Shown one piece after another: positions 9,646-20,473 of a stretch of 64,000 bases of DNA. Below the pieces are notes generated by a model. The model did not search any database. It was not told where the DNA came from and was given only the letters and a program-made list of their open reading frames with translations. Numbering within the stretch: position 1 is the stretch's first letter; every line of letters starts with the position of its first letter. The translations under genes and the position numbers were made by a program. Source of the stretch: Lates calcarifer (lineage: Eukaryota; Chordata; Actinopteri; Centropomidae); contig NC_066850.1 in NCBI RefSeq assembly GCF_001640805.2, positions 1,073,149 through 1,137,148 of the forward strand, in the 5' to 3' direction.

Positions 9646-12600
9646 GTTGAAATCAAAAGAATAAACACACAACTCAGTAAGTTTTGTAAGACATATTTTA
9701 ATGATTTTGTTCTAGACAATATTAAGTACAGACGATACACTTTTAACCAGTAGGAGGCACTTTGCTCTGTTGTGTAACTCAGGTGTATTTGTACAGTGTT
9801 AAGGATGAGCTGGCTCTACTGTTTCAGGGCTTTTATTAGTGTAAAGTAAACATAAGGTACATTTGTCTGTATAATGTGGATTAACAGCTTTAGCATGAGT
9901 TGATGCTGAGTGATAACTAGTCACAATAGCTTGGCTCTGTCTGTAGCTCTCAGCCCATTGGTTGTTAAACATCTTTATGACTTAACTCAATGAATATTAT
10001 TAATTGCATTTTTGCTTAATAGAAAATAATAAAGTGATTCTATGAACTGCTATTAAACAGTGTTAAATCATAGTTAATGTATAAACATGCAACTGCAAAG
10101 TTAGAACCATTTTGTTTCAGAGATTAAACACTGACAGACATTTGACCACTGGGAGGTGCTTTGTTTTATTCTCACCTACACATCATGTAGTTGTGAGCAC
10201 ACTTGCTGCTGCCTGTATTACAAGCAGTTAGTCTTTGGAAATGTGCTCATGCATGTGGGACCTGTAAGAGACTCCAACACTGACTGGAGGAGGTGGCCTG
10301 TGTCCATTTGATATGAATTAACAAGTTCACAACTGTTGTTTGTCATCCACTTCAGGTCCAGAACTTCACCTGCTGCTTCCACCACCAGCCTCCACCTACA
10401 GAGACAGAACATGTGTTTGTTAGTTGCAGAAACTGATCAATAAGTACTTTTTCAATTGTGAACTGTCCTTGTTTCAACAGGAAACAAGAGTTTAAGTAAT
10501 AATCTAAAACAATTAAATACAACTTTCAAAGGTAAATGAAAATTGTATTAGTAGAAAATAACTATTAAAATGTAATAGTTAAAGCATGGATTTAAACTTA
10601 TATTACAATCATGGTTTTTGTTTCTGTGTAATATCTGAGGGATAATTTAACTTTCATGTATATTGTGCTTAATAGTTTGTTTATGCAAAGTTTCAGGACT
10701 ATTTTCTTTCCTGATTGTTTTTTTTAGAAGAAATAAAAAATATTTTCCTACCTTCACTTTCAGTGGATGCATTGGTCTCTGTGAGTTCACCTGAAAAACA
10801 TAGGACAGTTATTTAAAACCAGACCTTTTCCAAAATACATGGAATCCATTACAAATAGCTACTTCTAACAAGGTATAACTGGTGTAAAGATCGTTGTTGA
10901 TACTTGGTCTCATTCTTAAAAGTCTCTCTTGAACTGTTCATTGAGTGTTTTTATTTTCTATTCACACTCAAGATTGATTACTGAGTTATTATGCAGTTTA
11001 ATCAGCTGATGTCATTTTATCTCTAAATTACCTCTCTGTTGTGGATCTGATGGTCTCAAAGAACTCCTTCATTGGATGAGAACTGCAATCATGGACAGTG
11101 GCCACACCTGGAGGAAGTAAGACATAAACATACATAAATATTATGGATGTACTGTTCATACATGAACTATGTCAATAAACTTTATTAACAAGCTATGTCT
11201 ATTTTTTGACAAATTGTAGATCAATCACTAAACGTACAATTTAACGTCAGTGCTCAGTGGTCTTACTTGGAGGCCATCTGTGGATCATCTGGTCTCAGTG
11301 AACATCATCTTGGTACAGGGACAAAGTGGTGACACCTGGAGTAAATAAATGAATTATACAAATGAAATGATTTTCAGTACATGACCTATTCACCCAAAAC
11401 ATACATAATTATTAAGCATTATAGCTGAGCCTGAGCATTTTCCAAACATTAGAGTGATGTTTCATAAAATGGGCAGTTTACCATCATCACCTCCATAAGA
11501 ACCAACAACAACAAATATTAGAGTAAAATTTGAAATTTCTATCTCCATGGTCTGTTTTTCAGATTTTAACTTGTGGTAATTATACTTAAGTAAAAGCTCT
11601 AATTACTTGCTCCACCACAGTCAGTCATAACTGACATTACAACATTACAGCAGGAAGAGTTTGAAAGATTACGTTCATACGTTTGCGTAAGAGGCGCTTT
11701 AAGCGTGTGAGGGCACCTTCCTCTTCTATTAACACATATTTAGTCAACATCCTTTTATTATTTTGATGAATGAAAACCAATAAAGAACTGAAAACCTGAT
11801 TAACTTTGGTATCCCTTTCCTTTTATTTACATTAGTAATTCAATTGGATCAGTTACAGTCACACTGAATGCCAGTTAACATGTGACACATATATTTGACT
11901 GATGAAAATATTTAACTACTTTCAGGTATAGAACTGAGTGATTAACTGATCTGCTATCTCCTTATTTAATACCTATTTATGCAGATTAAAAATATATGTA
12001 TTCAGCTAGATTTACAAAGGTTTTAACAGCAGCTTTACTGAAAGTAAAGACGTGTTAAACTGGGTGTTAATATATTGCAAAGCTATTTTTAAAGTCATAT
12101 TCTGAGTAATGAACAATTAAAATTAAATTCATTTTCTGATAATGTACAATCAAAGTGAAGCAAGGATATTTTTTCAATTTTAATTTCACCTGAAACAATT
12201 CCAATCCAAAGGATATTGTATGGTGATGAGGAGAGCAACAATAAATTAGTCCAGATGCAGAAAATCGACTGTTTTAATTAAGAAAAGCTTCTGAAATGTG
12301 AGAATTTAATAGTTTTCTTTGTCATGATGCTGATTGCAAATTAAATACTGTTGATTGGACAAAACATCTTAAGATGCCGGACATACTGTAGACAAGGTTT
12401 ATCAGTTATTATTATACTCAATACTAAATTCATTTAATACTATGGTTTGATTCAGGATTTAAACAGTAAAACTACTGCTTACATTAATAATTCAGACTAG
12501 CTAGAGAAAAGCTTTTTTAGAATTCAATTTTGAAACTATTTTCTAGTTTTCAAGCCAGTATTTAACATATAATGGTGCTTAATCACATATAACGTCACCA

Positions 12601-12934
12601 CAAACAAATTCCTTATCAGTGATACACAGGGAATAATAGATGGCCATGAACAGATACTACGAGGCACAGGTCCAAGGGATCTTCTGATCATAAATGTATG
12701 TATAACAGCCAGGAGGAGATGGAAAATGATTCAGATCGACCACAAAGACGCAAAACAGGACACAATAACCTGAGGTGTAAAACAATGCATAATGACCACT
12801 GAGGGGAAAAAGTGACCAAGCGATGCAGAACGATCACAAGAAGCTAAATCACCACAAACAGACTTGAACAGACGTGGATGGAACATGCCCGCAGTGGCCG
12901 CAAGGAGATGCACACAGGCTACTAAGAGCTACCC

Positions 12935-13265
12935 ATTATTATTATCTGTCCACATTAGGGACCCACACTTAAGTCAGGGAAACACAAACATTCTCCTAAC
13001 CATGCAATACAAACGAGTGAAAATAGAAAGAGAGACCAAAACACTCCACTGAAAGAGAAAGCTAATGCTAACGCTAATGCTAACGCTCGGTTTTAATCAC
13101 AAACTAACAAGAGCTGCGGTTTGTTTTACCATTCGTCCACATTAGAGTCTCACACCTAAGTCGGGGAAACACATACGCATGCCAAACCATACGAAAACAG
13201 CCAAAACACTTCATTGAAAGAGAAGGCTAATTGTAATGCTAACACTCGCTATTACTCAGCAGCAA
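12935..13265. repeat. two-copy tandem duplication, 187-bp period
   Basis: TCCACATTAGGGACCC at 12949 recurs as TCCACATTAGAGTCTC at 13136. TAAGTC-GGGAAACACA, CCAAAACACT-CA and GAAAGAGAA-GCTAAT follow in the same order in both copies. The copies are clearly diverged. They lie just inside the first intron of the putative non-coding transcript. Confidence 0.75.
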
Positions 13266-13460
13266 ACGTTAGCTCGTTAGCCTTACCTTCGTGCTGCAGG
13301 TGTGTTCGACAAAAACTGCTTCAGAGCTTATTTTAGCATCCACACTTCATCAGTAAGGAAGCTTCTCACCGTGCTAACGATCAAAAACGACAGAGTGACG
13401 ACGCCAAAGTTTGTTTTACTCGTTTTTCCGGCTTTGTTTGCTTCTGTGGCTCTGCTCACC
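13262..13460 (-). repeat. first-exon-like segment, inverted partner of 3010-3260
   Basis: Shares ordered blocks with the reverse complement of 3010-3260, including the splice donor. This copy keeps a consensus donor (AAG|GTAAGG) and an upstream promoter-like region, so it may be the live one. The two copies lie about 10 kb apart, in opposite orientation and pointing toward each other, on either side of the satellites. Confidence 0.55.
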
Positions 13461-13520
13461 TCACTGTGCTTCACGGGCAATGGCAAAATACGGAAGCCAA
13501 CATTGACCGCCAAAACGCCG

Positions 13521-13594
13521 ATTGGTCGGATGACAGTGCCCCGCCCAGCAACCGCTTCTGATTGGCCGAAATAACTCTAGTCACCAGCGATTGG
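13521..13594 (-). promoter_or_regulatory. promoter-like cluster: three CCAAT boxes and a GC box
   Basis: The plus strand shows ATTGG at 13521, 13561 and 13590, giving CCAAT on the minus strand, and GCCCCGCCC at 13538-13546 (an Sp1-type GC box). The spacing (40 and 29 bp), the local CpG richness and the position 5' of the donor at 13287 fit an NF-Y/Sp1-driven TATA-less promoter reading left. Activity is inferred. Confidence 0.5.
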
Positions 13595-15875
13595 TTGAAG
13601 GTTGTAGGTAGGGGGGGGGGCTTTCTGAATCTCGGAGCCTCAGTAGTGATCAGTTTCTTATACAGTTTCTTAATAAAAAGCTCAGGTTGAGCTACATGAA
13701 ACTTACACACATTCATGTTGTGTTGTTTCCAGCATTTTGTTTCACATCATGTGGACGTCACTGTGTAACACATTTGCATAATGCCCGCCTACTGGCAGGG
13801 TCTGTGTCCACAGGCAGCTGTTCTTGCATGCTTCAACATTTTTTCCCCAGCCGTGACAAAAGAACATTTGTGGCAGAGGCAGTCGCCAAAGAAATCTGAA
13901 AATTACACTGGAAAGCAAATAAATAAGCCCAAGATTCAACTGGTGTAACCTATGTATGATGAAATGTTTTATCAGTTGAGGTAAAGTTACTTGTGTGTAA
14001 CTTCAGTCCTCCCATTTTTGGTTTCTGGCATCAAACTCTGGCCAGATCATCCTGTCTTTTGATTATATTGATTATGCATACCAGAGCTGCTGGGGAAAGA
14101 CAAGCTGTCTTCATTAATTTCACTCTACAGAGGGTCATAAAATGATAATGTCAATCAACCTCAAAGGAGAATACAGACACTGCCAGCAGAAAGCTTAATA
14201 AATTACTCAAATTCTGTGGTAGGGTTACGTTTTTCAGCCCTAGTTAAATTGTCAATGTGATTCCTAGCTCTAAGATGCTTGATAAGTACAAGCCAGATAC
14301 GGACCCTCTGACTGGTTCTGACATCTGCTCTGGATACCACAGTAACTGCATCCAACAAACTGATCAGCCCAGTTACATCGAAGCCTCAGTTCTCCATCCA
14401 CATGGACACACAGTGGTGGACCCTCTGTTTTTTTTTCCTGGAACATAAACAACACACACACTCGAACACATTTATTTCAAGTGGGAGGAGGTGTGACTTT
14501 GCAAACAGAGCAGTTTTCTTCAGCTGCCCACTGTTTTCTGTTTCACTGGCCACATGATCGGTAATTAAATTAGAGGGCAGGAGACAACGTGGATTATTGC
14601 CTCTGTTGGAAAGAACTGTCCTGCACTGCTCAATGTACAGTTTGCAATGGACACTAGTGAACAATATAACAAAATAGAAATTGTTTCATAAGTGAGAAAA
14701 CTACAGGAATAGTTTGGGATTTCTTCCTCTAAGTTGCAAAGCCTGATGTTACAGCTTGTGTAGTCAGGTGCAAGGATGGTCATTAGGTGCTCTTTTACCT
14801 GACAAGGTCCCACTGGAACAATGCCTAATCAGGTCACCTTTGAAAAGCCCATAATTCAAAACTAAGGTCAATGCAAGTAAAGGCCACGCTTTGTTTCCTG
14901 TGTGTACTGAAATGTGGGCTGACCTAGGATCAGTTGCATAATTAACTGTAACATTAGGATCGCTTCATGAAAACCTGGTGTTTTTATTGTATAGATGTTA
15001 AACTCATTTAAGGAGTTTCAGTCTGTCTTAAACACCCCTGAGAGACAAAGTCTAAGTTAACTTAAATATGAGAACACACAAAAAGACCAATCCACCAAGG
15101 TTTTTCTGCAACTGCAGACACCAGTTGGGTGAAGAAAGTAGCTGGCTGATCTGGGGGTGGGGATGGGGTATGATGTTATCAAGTATGATACGATCTGGGG
15201 AGTTATTGTTTTCATTGTTAATCCATTGAAAGGTCAGGATTCCTTCAGTGTTTATACTTAAGGAGGACACATCTATTAGAATAGGCGTTTCTAAAAATAC
15301 AATTTGACTATAGGATATTTCATACAAACCCCTCTCTGTATTAACTATTGTGGACCTTCAGAAAAGTGCCTGTAAAATAAAATAGGATAAAATGGTAATG
15401 GTTGGCTGATGATCAGTCTTCCACACCTGTGCTCTGTCACTTGTGTCTGTCTGATTCACTGCTAATTAATCAAACCAAATCCATCCCAGTACAAGAGCCA
15501 GCTGCATCACTCTCTAAGTGACAATGAGGTCAAAACAGCTGCCATCTGCTTTCTTTCAGGAAACATTGGATGACACTCAGACAGATTTACATGTGTGATG
15601 ACAAACAAGTGTCAGAGGACACAGCCGTAAATCCCTCGACAGTTGGCCATTTTATCATATTTGTTAGACAGCTCGCCCAACCTTTGTTAACATGACTCAA
15701 TTGCAAAACAGAAAACTGGAGTTACTGACATCTGCTTCAGATGAGGAAGTCTGGCCAATTAACTGCAGGGTTTATTTAGAGAAACACATTCCAGGTGATG
15801 AGGAAATGTGTATTACCTACTCTATTTTAAGTTATGCTACTGACACGCGTCTGTCAGTTGGTCTGCTGCTATGAC

Positions 15876-16545
15876 CCACACTGAAATATGCCAATAACTG
15901 CTGGACGGATTGTCATGAATATTTTGACCAGACATTTTTGGTCTCCAGAGAATGAATGACTTTGGTGATCCTCTGACTTTTCCTCAAAAGGTTGACATTG
16001 TGGCTTCAAGTCACGTACCTCTGCACCTATTGGATGGACTAATACTAATACTCTGATATGACCAAATACATTAGCCATTAGCCTCAGTCATGCTTTGTGT
16101 TGGAGTCGTTCCTATGTTCCCAGGGTCATGTGTTCCCAAGCTCCATATGGTACTTAATAGGAACCTGAAAAAGATGTTCCCCAGCTCTGTATTTCCTGAT
16201 TATGACACTGTGGGAACTTAGCAAAGGGGTTTTCTGTTCCCCAGCACTGCTGTAGGCTCTCAGTATAATAGGCCTCCACTTGTGGGAACATCTCATTTTG
16301 TTAGGGTTAGGGATAGGGTTGGGGGTTAGTGGTAGGGTCAGGATTATTGTTACATTTAAAAAATGTGATAATATTTACGGAATATTTTAACTTCAAAGGG
16401 GTCAGATTTTACCAGAACACAACAGGAAGTGGGGTACATAGATACACTACCCTCTGTGTTTAGTGCTGATTAGCAAATGTTAGCTAACATGCTACATCAA
16501 AATGGTGAATGTGGTGTGCTCTGGTTAGTCTGGTTAGGAGTACTC
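15876..16545 (+). repeat. fish dispersed repeat interrupted by a second element
   Basis: CACTGAAATATGCCAATAACT, GGATTGTCATGAATATTTTG, ACTTTGGTGATCCTCTGAC and TTAGTGCTGATTAGCAAATG with GTTAGCTAACATGCTA follow, in order, a consensus I recognise as very abundant in percomorph genomes. The middle (16102-16451) is foreign, splitting TTTGTGT|TTAGTGCTG. The element class is uncertain. Confidence 0.6.
16102..16451. mobile_element. nested element inserted in the 15.9-16.5 kb repeat
   Basis: About 350 bp. The host repeat stops at CTTTGTGTT (16093-16101) and resumes with CTCTGTGTT (16452-16460), an 8-of-9 match that looks like an 8- to 9-bp target-site duplication. The insert has several GTTCCC motifs (TATGTTCCCAGGG, TGTTCCCAAG, TGTTCCCCAG) and TTAGGGTTAGGGATAGGG. 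An 8-bp duplication would fit a hAT-type non-autonomous element; the class is inferred. Confidence 0.5.
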
Positions 16546-17576
16546 CTGTAGGCTGAGAGGAACCAAACATACTGAAATACTTAGTAGATGTGCTTTTATA
16601 TTAAAGACCTTCACATGAAACAAAAACTTGATGTACACACAGGAACTACCACTGTTGTTTGCTGGCAACATGTCTTGTTGTAAAAGTTAGCATTTGCATG
16701 AACAGGTTCCACTGAGCTTTGAGTCACGCTTTAAATCTTCCCAGAGCAGCTTCCAGTAAATAACTAGGTTGGATTTTAGTGTTAGCCTGATGACATTTGG
16801 GATTTGGTGGTTGAAAAAACACATAATGCCACCTGCAGAAATTGGACCTGTGATTGTACGCCTATGAAAAAGGCCTTTTCTACAAGGCTTATATTTCAAC
16901 ACATCAACCTTGTCATCAAGAGATCACTTCATGGCATCCAGAAGAGACTGCAAACATGTATGTGTATGAACACAAATTCACAAGAACACACTCACAGAGT
17001 TTTTTCCACCTTTTCATCTGATGTGTGTTGGGCAACGCCATCCTGCCATAAATGGTGTGATTTGTCCTTTCACTTTGCCTTCAGCATTATCGATTGTTCC
17101 TCTCCAGCAAGAACGGATTCATTGATGCAGCTGACTCTTTCTTTCTTAGCTCTCATGTATTTTTGAAGGTTGGACATTGGTGGGTTGTTGCAGGAGCGCA
17201 GAGAGGGGAATTCTGCCCACTTTGCTCTGATATCTATCTCTTTCACTCTCACACTACTTTGAAGCCTTCTCCCTGGCATGGGGGAGAGAGTTGTAGAGGA
17301 AGACGAGACTTCACAGCATTTAATAGACATAAATTAATAAATAGAACAAACCATGCTAAAAAATCTGATTGGAAATGGATGTTTTCTGCCTGATACAACC
17401 AAGAGATTTGTTAGATAGTTCTTAATGTTTTCTGTAAGTATCATATAAATGTTGCAACAGAACTAGAGAGAAAAAAGCTTGATGTCAAAGAATGATTTGG
17501 TACCTGACCAGTCTCAACAGCTCACCCTCATTTTTCAAAAGCACGACCACCAATCTACACATTTGCAAAACATTCC

Positions 17577-17582
17577 TTTATT
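17577..17582 (-). terminator. candidate grm8 poly(A) signal AATAAA
   Basis: The plus strand reads TTTATT, giving AATAAA on the minus strand about 745 nt after the grm8 stop codon. A further AATAAA-like context (ATTTATTTATAATAAAGG) surrounds it. Usage is inferred from position only. Confidence 0.4.
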
Positions 17583-18321
17583 ATAAATAAATCTCCTTTT
17601 TGTATAAAAACTGGCATGCTTCAACCATGGCATTTTACAGGTTCACGACCCAAGGCTACAACCCGGTTAGCCAAGACAGCAGGAGGAAACACACTCATCT
17701 CATTATGCACGGGCGATCCATCAGACAACGGTGAGACAAGAATGAAAAAATCGTCACAACCACAAAAATACTTACAAGTAGAGAATAACAACAAACATGT
17801 TTGAGTCTCATAGATTTTCTCTTACATTTCTCTTTTTAAATATCTTTTAAAATGTAATCTGTTAAATCTTTCCCGGCCCCACCTTTGCCCTTTTAGATAT
17901 AATGTCTACATGGTTTCTGAGAGTTTTTTTCCTTTATATTTTCTTTTTTATGATTTTTTTTTGTTTTTGTAATTTTTAATAGTTACTCTGTCCACCACAG
18001 TGTCCTATGGTACGTCACTTTTTTATGTTGTCTCCTTTTTTTTTTTTTTTTTTTAAACAGGTAAGTTCATGGTAGGACCAATGAGCTGTGAGCAGCGGGA
18101 AAGCAGGCACACTGACTGGCTGTTTATGTGGTCCCAACTCTCTGTGGTTTGATGCGGAACAATACAAAATGTCTCATGCTTGGATTCCATTGGGCGCTCT
18201 GTCTGCCCGCCAGTTCTCCGGCCAACAGGCTTTGAATGACGGCTTCTTCTTTTCCTCGGCCCCGCCCCAAGACACGCTCCCCTCTCCTGTCCAATCCCGT
18301 TCTCCGTCCCCTGTGGTCCCT
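17577..18321 (-). other. grm8: probable grm8 3' untranslated region
   Basis: From the grm8 stop leftward the minus strand is AT-rich and has no sustained ORF. It contains a run of about 20 A on the minus strand (T-run near 18035-18055), then reaches the first strong AATAAA. The end at the poly(A) signal is inferred; longer 3' UTRs using signals further left are possible. Confidence 0.4.
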
Positions 18322-18371
18322 TCAGATGGCATGATTGCTGTAGCTGACATACGTCGTCTTAGTTGATGAAG
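18322..18371 (-). CDS. grm8: grm8 terminal coding exon (mGluR8a-type C-terminus)
   Basis: This short 50-nt coding segment follows acceptor CTTCACACAG. CT completes the threonine codon, then come SSTKTTYVSYSNHAI and TGA. This nearly copies the mammalian mGluR8a end (TTYISYSNHSI as I recall it), with V for I and A for S. The final hydrophobic residues (NHAI) could be a PDZ ligand, as in other group III receptors. The segment is too short to be found as an ORF; it was located by searching for the expected tail and is confirmed by the matching phase. No alternative mGluR8b-type exon was recognised in the 1674-bp intron between this exon and 20046. Confidence 0.93.
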
Positions 18372-20045
18372 CTGTGTGAAGATGGAGAGGGTGGAAGATG
18401 GGAAGAGGAGTGGAGGTGAAGGAAAAGGTGCAAAAAGGAGAAGTATTGATGGAGGAGAGTAAAGATGATTAAAAAAAGAAGTGTGAGGATGAGAAATGAG
18501 GAATGGAGTGAAAGTGGGCAATAAGGACGGGTTGGAAAAGATGCAGTGAAAAAGAGGAGCCAGATGGAAAGAATGGAGGGGGGAAAGAGGGAGAGAAACA
18601 GAGAGGAGAGCAGTTGAGAGCAGATTTTGCTACAGACGGTCACGTAACAGTGTCACATCCACAGTCCACCTGAGTTGTTGGGGCTTTTTGTCAAACCCAT
18701 TATGTCCCGTGTCCCCTCAAGCATTCCATGGTAAATGTCAGTATTTTTGCAGCGACCGCAGGTCTCTAACTGTGCTATTGTTGTACTCCAATGCTTTCAT
18801 TCAAACCTCTTACTAGTATTTTTTTCTCTTTCACTTCTGTTTCACCATCACACCACTGGAGTCATGGAAAAAATATCAAAATACCAAATAAATGAGTCTT
18901 TTCCATTTATTTCAGACTTGACCAATGTATTTATTGATATTTTCTGAAGAGCGCTCTTAAGGAAAATGCCAGGTGATAAAAAGGTAAAGACGCTTAACCT
19001 TGCATTCTTCCCATCACCGCTGTTTAAATAAATTGTTGTCTAGACCATATGGAACTTACTGACTTTTTGCAAGGTGAAGTATGTAAGGAGATGACTAAGC
19101 AGTTTAATTATTGGCTAAATGAATGATCTGTGACCTGCCTCCTTCACTGATCCTGACAAAGTGCTGACAGAGGAGCATTCACAGTCTGAAACCTATTACA
19201 CACCTGCATCCAGAGACTGCACAGAAACACGTGTTACGCACGGCTCAGACTGTAAATATGACTCGTACACACACTGTGCACACACAGCCAATGAGAGACA
19301 TCAACACATACACACACACTGAAGGACTAGATCGAAACAGATCGATGGAGACTCAGAGAAAAGCATTCACACCTGATGGAGCACATGCAGACGCATAACA
19401 CCGTCATTTCATCCACAAGGCTGCTGACACAGGAGAGCCAGCTCGACACACAACACCATGCTATCTGAAGCTGTCACTGTGGCAGCTGTGTCGCGCAAAA
19501 AAATGTCAGGTGTGAAATTAATCTTAAAACTAAAACTTTGAGTGAAATGTATATTTAACATACACAAGGGAAAATATTTATTTATTTGTTTGTTTGTTTG
19601 CACGGTTCCACTTCATTTGACAAGCAATTAAAATGAAAATACAAATATACTACCCACTTGCAGGGAGGATGAAGAAAATGATTTGATTGCCAGAGCTCAT
19701 ATGAGCAGCTGTTAGCCTGAATCATAATCAAGCCCACACGTTCCCTATGTATGTGTATTGTTGTGTGTGTTATATATTTATATGCATAATGAGAGATTAC
19801 TGTGTTCAAACTGGTTGATATTTTTCACTTTAATCCTCTGCCATCATTCTAACTCTGCAGTAAACCTCCTGACCTCTCCACATGTATTTTATCTCCGCAA
19901 TATAAACGTCTCTAATGAATGAAGACTGTGTGATGCAGTTAAAAGGTCTGGAAGTTTGTGGACCTTTGAGCACAGATTACTTAGCTGATGATTTGATTTG
20001 TTTATTATATGTGTAATTATAAAACTTAGGTGTTCTCTTACTCAC
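18372..20045 (-). other. grm8 last intron, 1.7 kb
   Basis: This is a phase-1 GT-AG intron (AACA|GTGAGT ... CTTCACACAG). Mammals place an alternative exon here that swaps the tail; nothing similar was recognised by eye. The acceptor-proximal 250 bp is purine-rich on the plus strand, so pyrimidine-rich in the transcript. Confidence 0.85.
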
Positions 20046-20151
20046 TGTTGGTCTCCATGCTCTCACACAGCTCAGTCTTCACCTCTCCGTTGGGCCGGTC
20101 TCCTCCCTTCTGGGTCAGTTTTCCTGACATGGTGGCGGCCGTCACGATTGC
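20046..20151 (-). CDS. grm8: grm8 exon: cytoplasmic tail
   Basis: This 106-bp exon has acceptor ATTACACAG and starts in phase 0. Its strong donor AACA|GTGAGTAAG leaves in phase 1. It encodes [17 protein letters not shown] and [18 protein letters not shown], then the first base of a threonine codon. VTAATM continues the calmodulin/G-beta-gamma site begun in the previous exon, and [13 protein letters not shown] is typical of mGluR8. If the donor were not used, reading would continue through AGT GAG and stop at TAA (20040-20038), giving a tail that ends ETNSE. The splice to 18371 restores a canonical tail, so the spliced form is taken as the main product. Confidence 0.94.
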
Positions 20152-20332
20152 CTGTGTAATTGTAGAAATAATGAGAATCCAAGTGTCTGTGCGTGATCTG
20201 ACTTCCTTCCTATAAATCCTGTTTAACATCAACCAAAATAACAAATCAAACCAATTAAGAAACAGAAAATATTATGGAATTTGAACACAGGAGGCTGAAG
20301 TGCTTCATCATGAAGACTTAAGTCTACTTTAC
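20152..20332 (-). other. grm8 short intron, 181 bp
   Basis: This phase-0 intron (TTCAAG|GTAAAG ... ATTACACAG) lies between KRKRSFK and AIVTAATM. Its flanking exons total 247 bp, so it may also split an ancestral single exon. It is much shorter than the other introns. Confidence 0.9.
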
Positions 20333-20473
20333 CTTGAAGCTGCGTTTTCGTTTGGGTACGTTCTGCTCGGGGTGGAAGAGGATGATGTAGACCTTGGGCA
20401 TGTAGAGCATCCCCAGAGACACGGAGGCAGACAGGCTGAGGGAGATAGTCAGGGTGGTGGTTTGGATATACAT
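20333..20473 (-). CDS. grm8: grm8 exon: TM7 and proximal C-tail
   Basis: This 141-bp exon is 47 codons, phase 0 at both ends (acceptor TCGTTCTAG, donor TTCAAG|GTAAAG). It encodes [39 protein letters not shown] and [10 protein letters not shown]7 carries the MPKVYI motif, the class C counterpart of NPxxY. KRKRSFK begins the Ca2+/calmodulin- and G-beta-gamma-binding segment of group III tails; the serine matches the PKC site that in mGluR7 controls calmodulin binding (family knowledge, not tested here). It is separated from the TM4-TM6 exon by a 16.2-kb intron and from the next exon by only 181 bp. Confidence 0.95.

Larger units (their letters stand above)
10145..13520 (-). ncRNA. candidate spliced non-coding transcript (or dead gene)
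   Basis: A chain of splice signals reads leftward. Exon 1 ends at 13287 (CACGAAG|GTAAGG). Exon 2 is 11335-11267 (TTTACTCCAG / CCAA|GTAAGA), exon 3 is 11107-11032 (CTTCCTCCAG / GAGAG|GTAATT) and exon 4 is 10790-10752 (TTTTTTCAG / GTGAAG|GTAGGA). Exon 5 starts at 10395 (TCTCTGTAG) and reaches AATAAA at 10170-10165. A CCAAT/GC-box cluster lies just upstream of exon 1. Exons 2 and 3 resemble each other. Exon 1 contains a 61-codon ORF (13513-13328) that ends in the exon and is not kept in the related copy at 3 kb. No conserved domain is seen. The model is an inference from splice consensus; transcription is unproven. Confidence 0.35.
13600..17576. other. intergenic, between the putative ncRNA promoter and grm8
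   Basis: No gene recognised. A run of G near 13609-13620, then AT-rich sequence with dispersed repeats (15.88-16.55 kb). The longest open stretch on the plus strand (16804-17166) has no domain, signal or repeat structure and is taken as chance. Confidence 0.55.

Noticed and set aside
13328..13513. 61-codon ORF in the putative first exon
   Set aside because: The related segment near 3 kb has stops in the matching frame, so the peptide is not conserved between copies.
16300..16345. Second interstitial telomere block (TTAGGGTTAGGGATAGGG)
   Set aside because: Only two TTAGGG units with degenerate neighbours, inside a nested transposable element; too short to count as telomeric.
16804..17166. 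120-codon plus-strand ORF
   Set aside because: No recognisable domain, no repeat structure, and no sign of splice sites or a promoter; length is within chance for AT-rich sequence.
18174..18521. ORFs overlapping the grm8 terminal exon
   Set aside because: They are shadow frames; only the frame that ends in TTYVSYSNHAI fits the receptor and splice phase.
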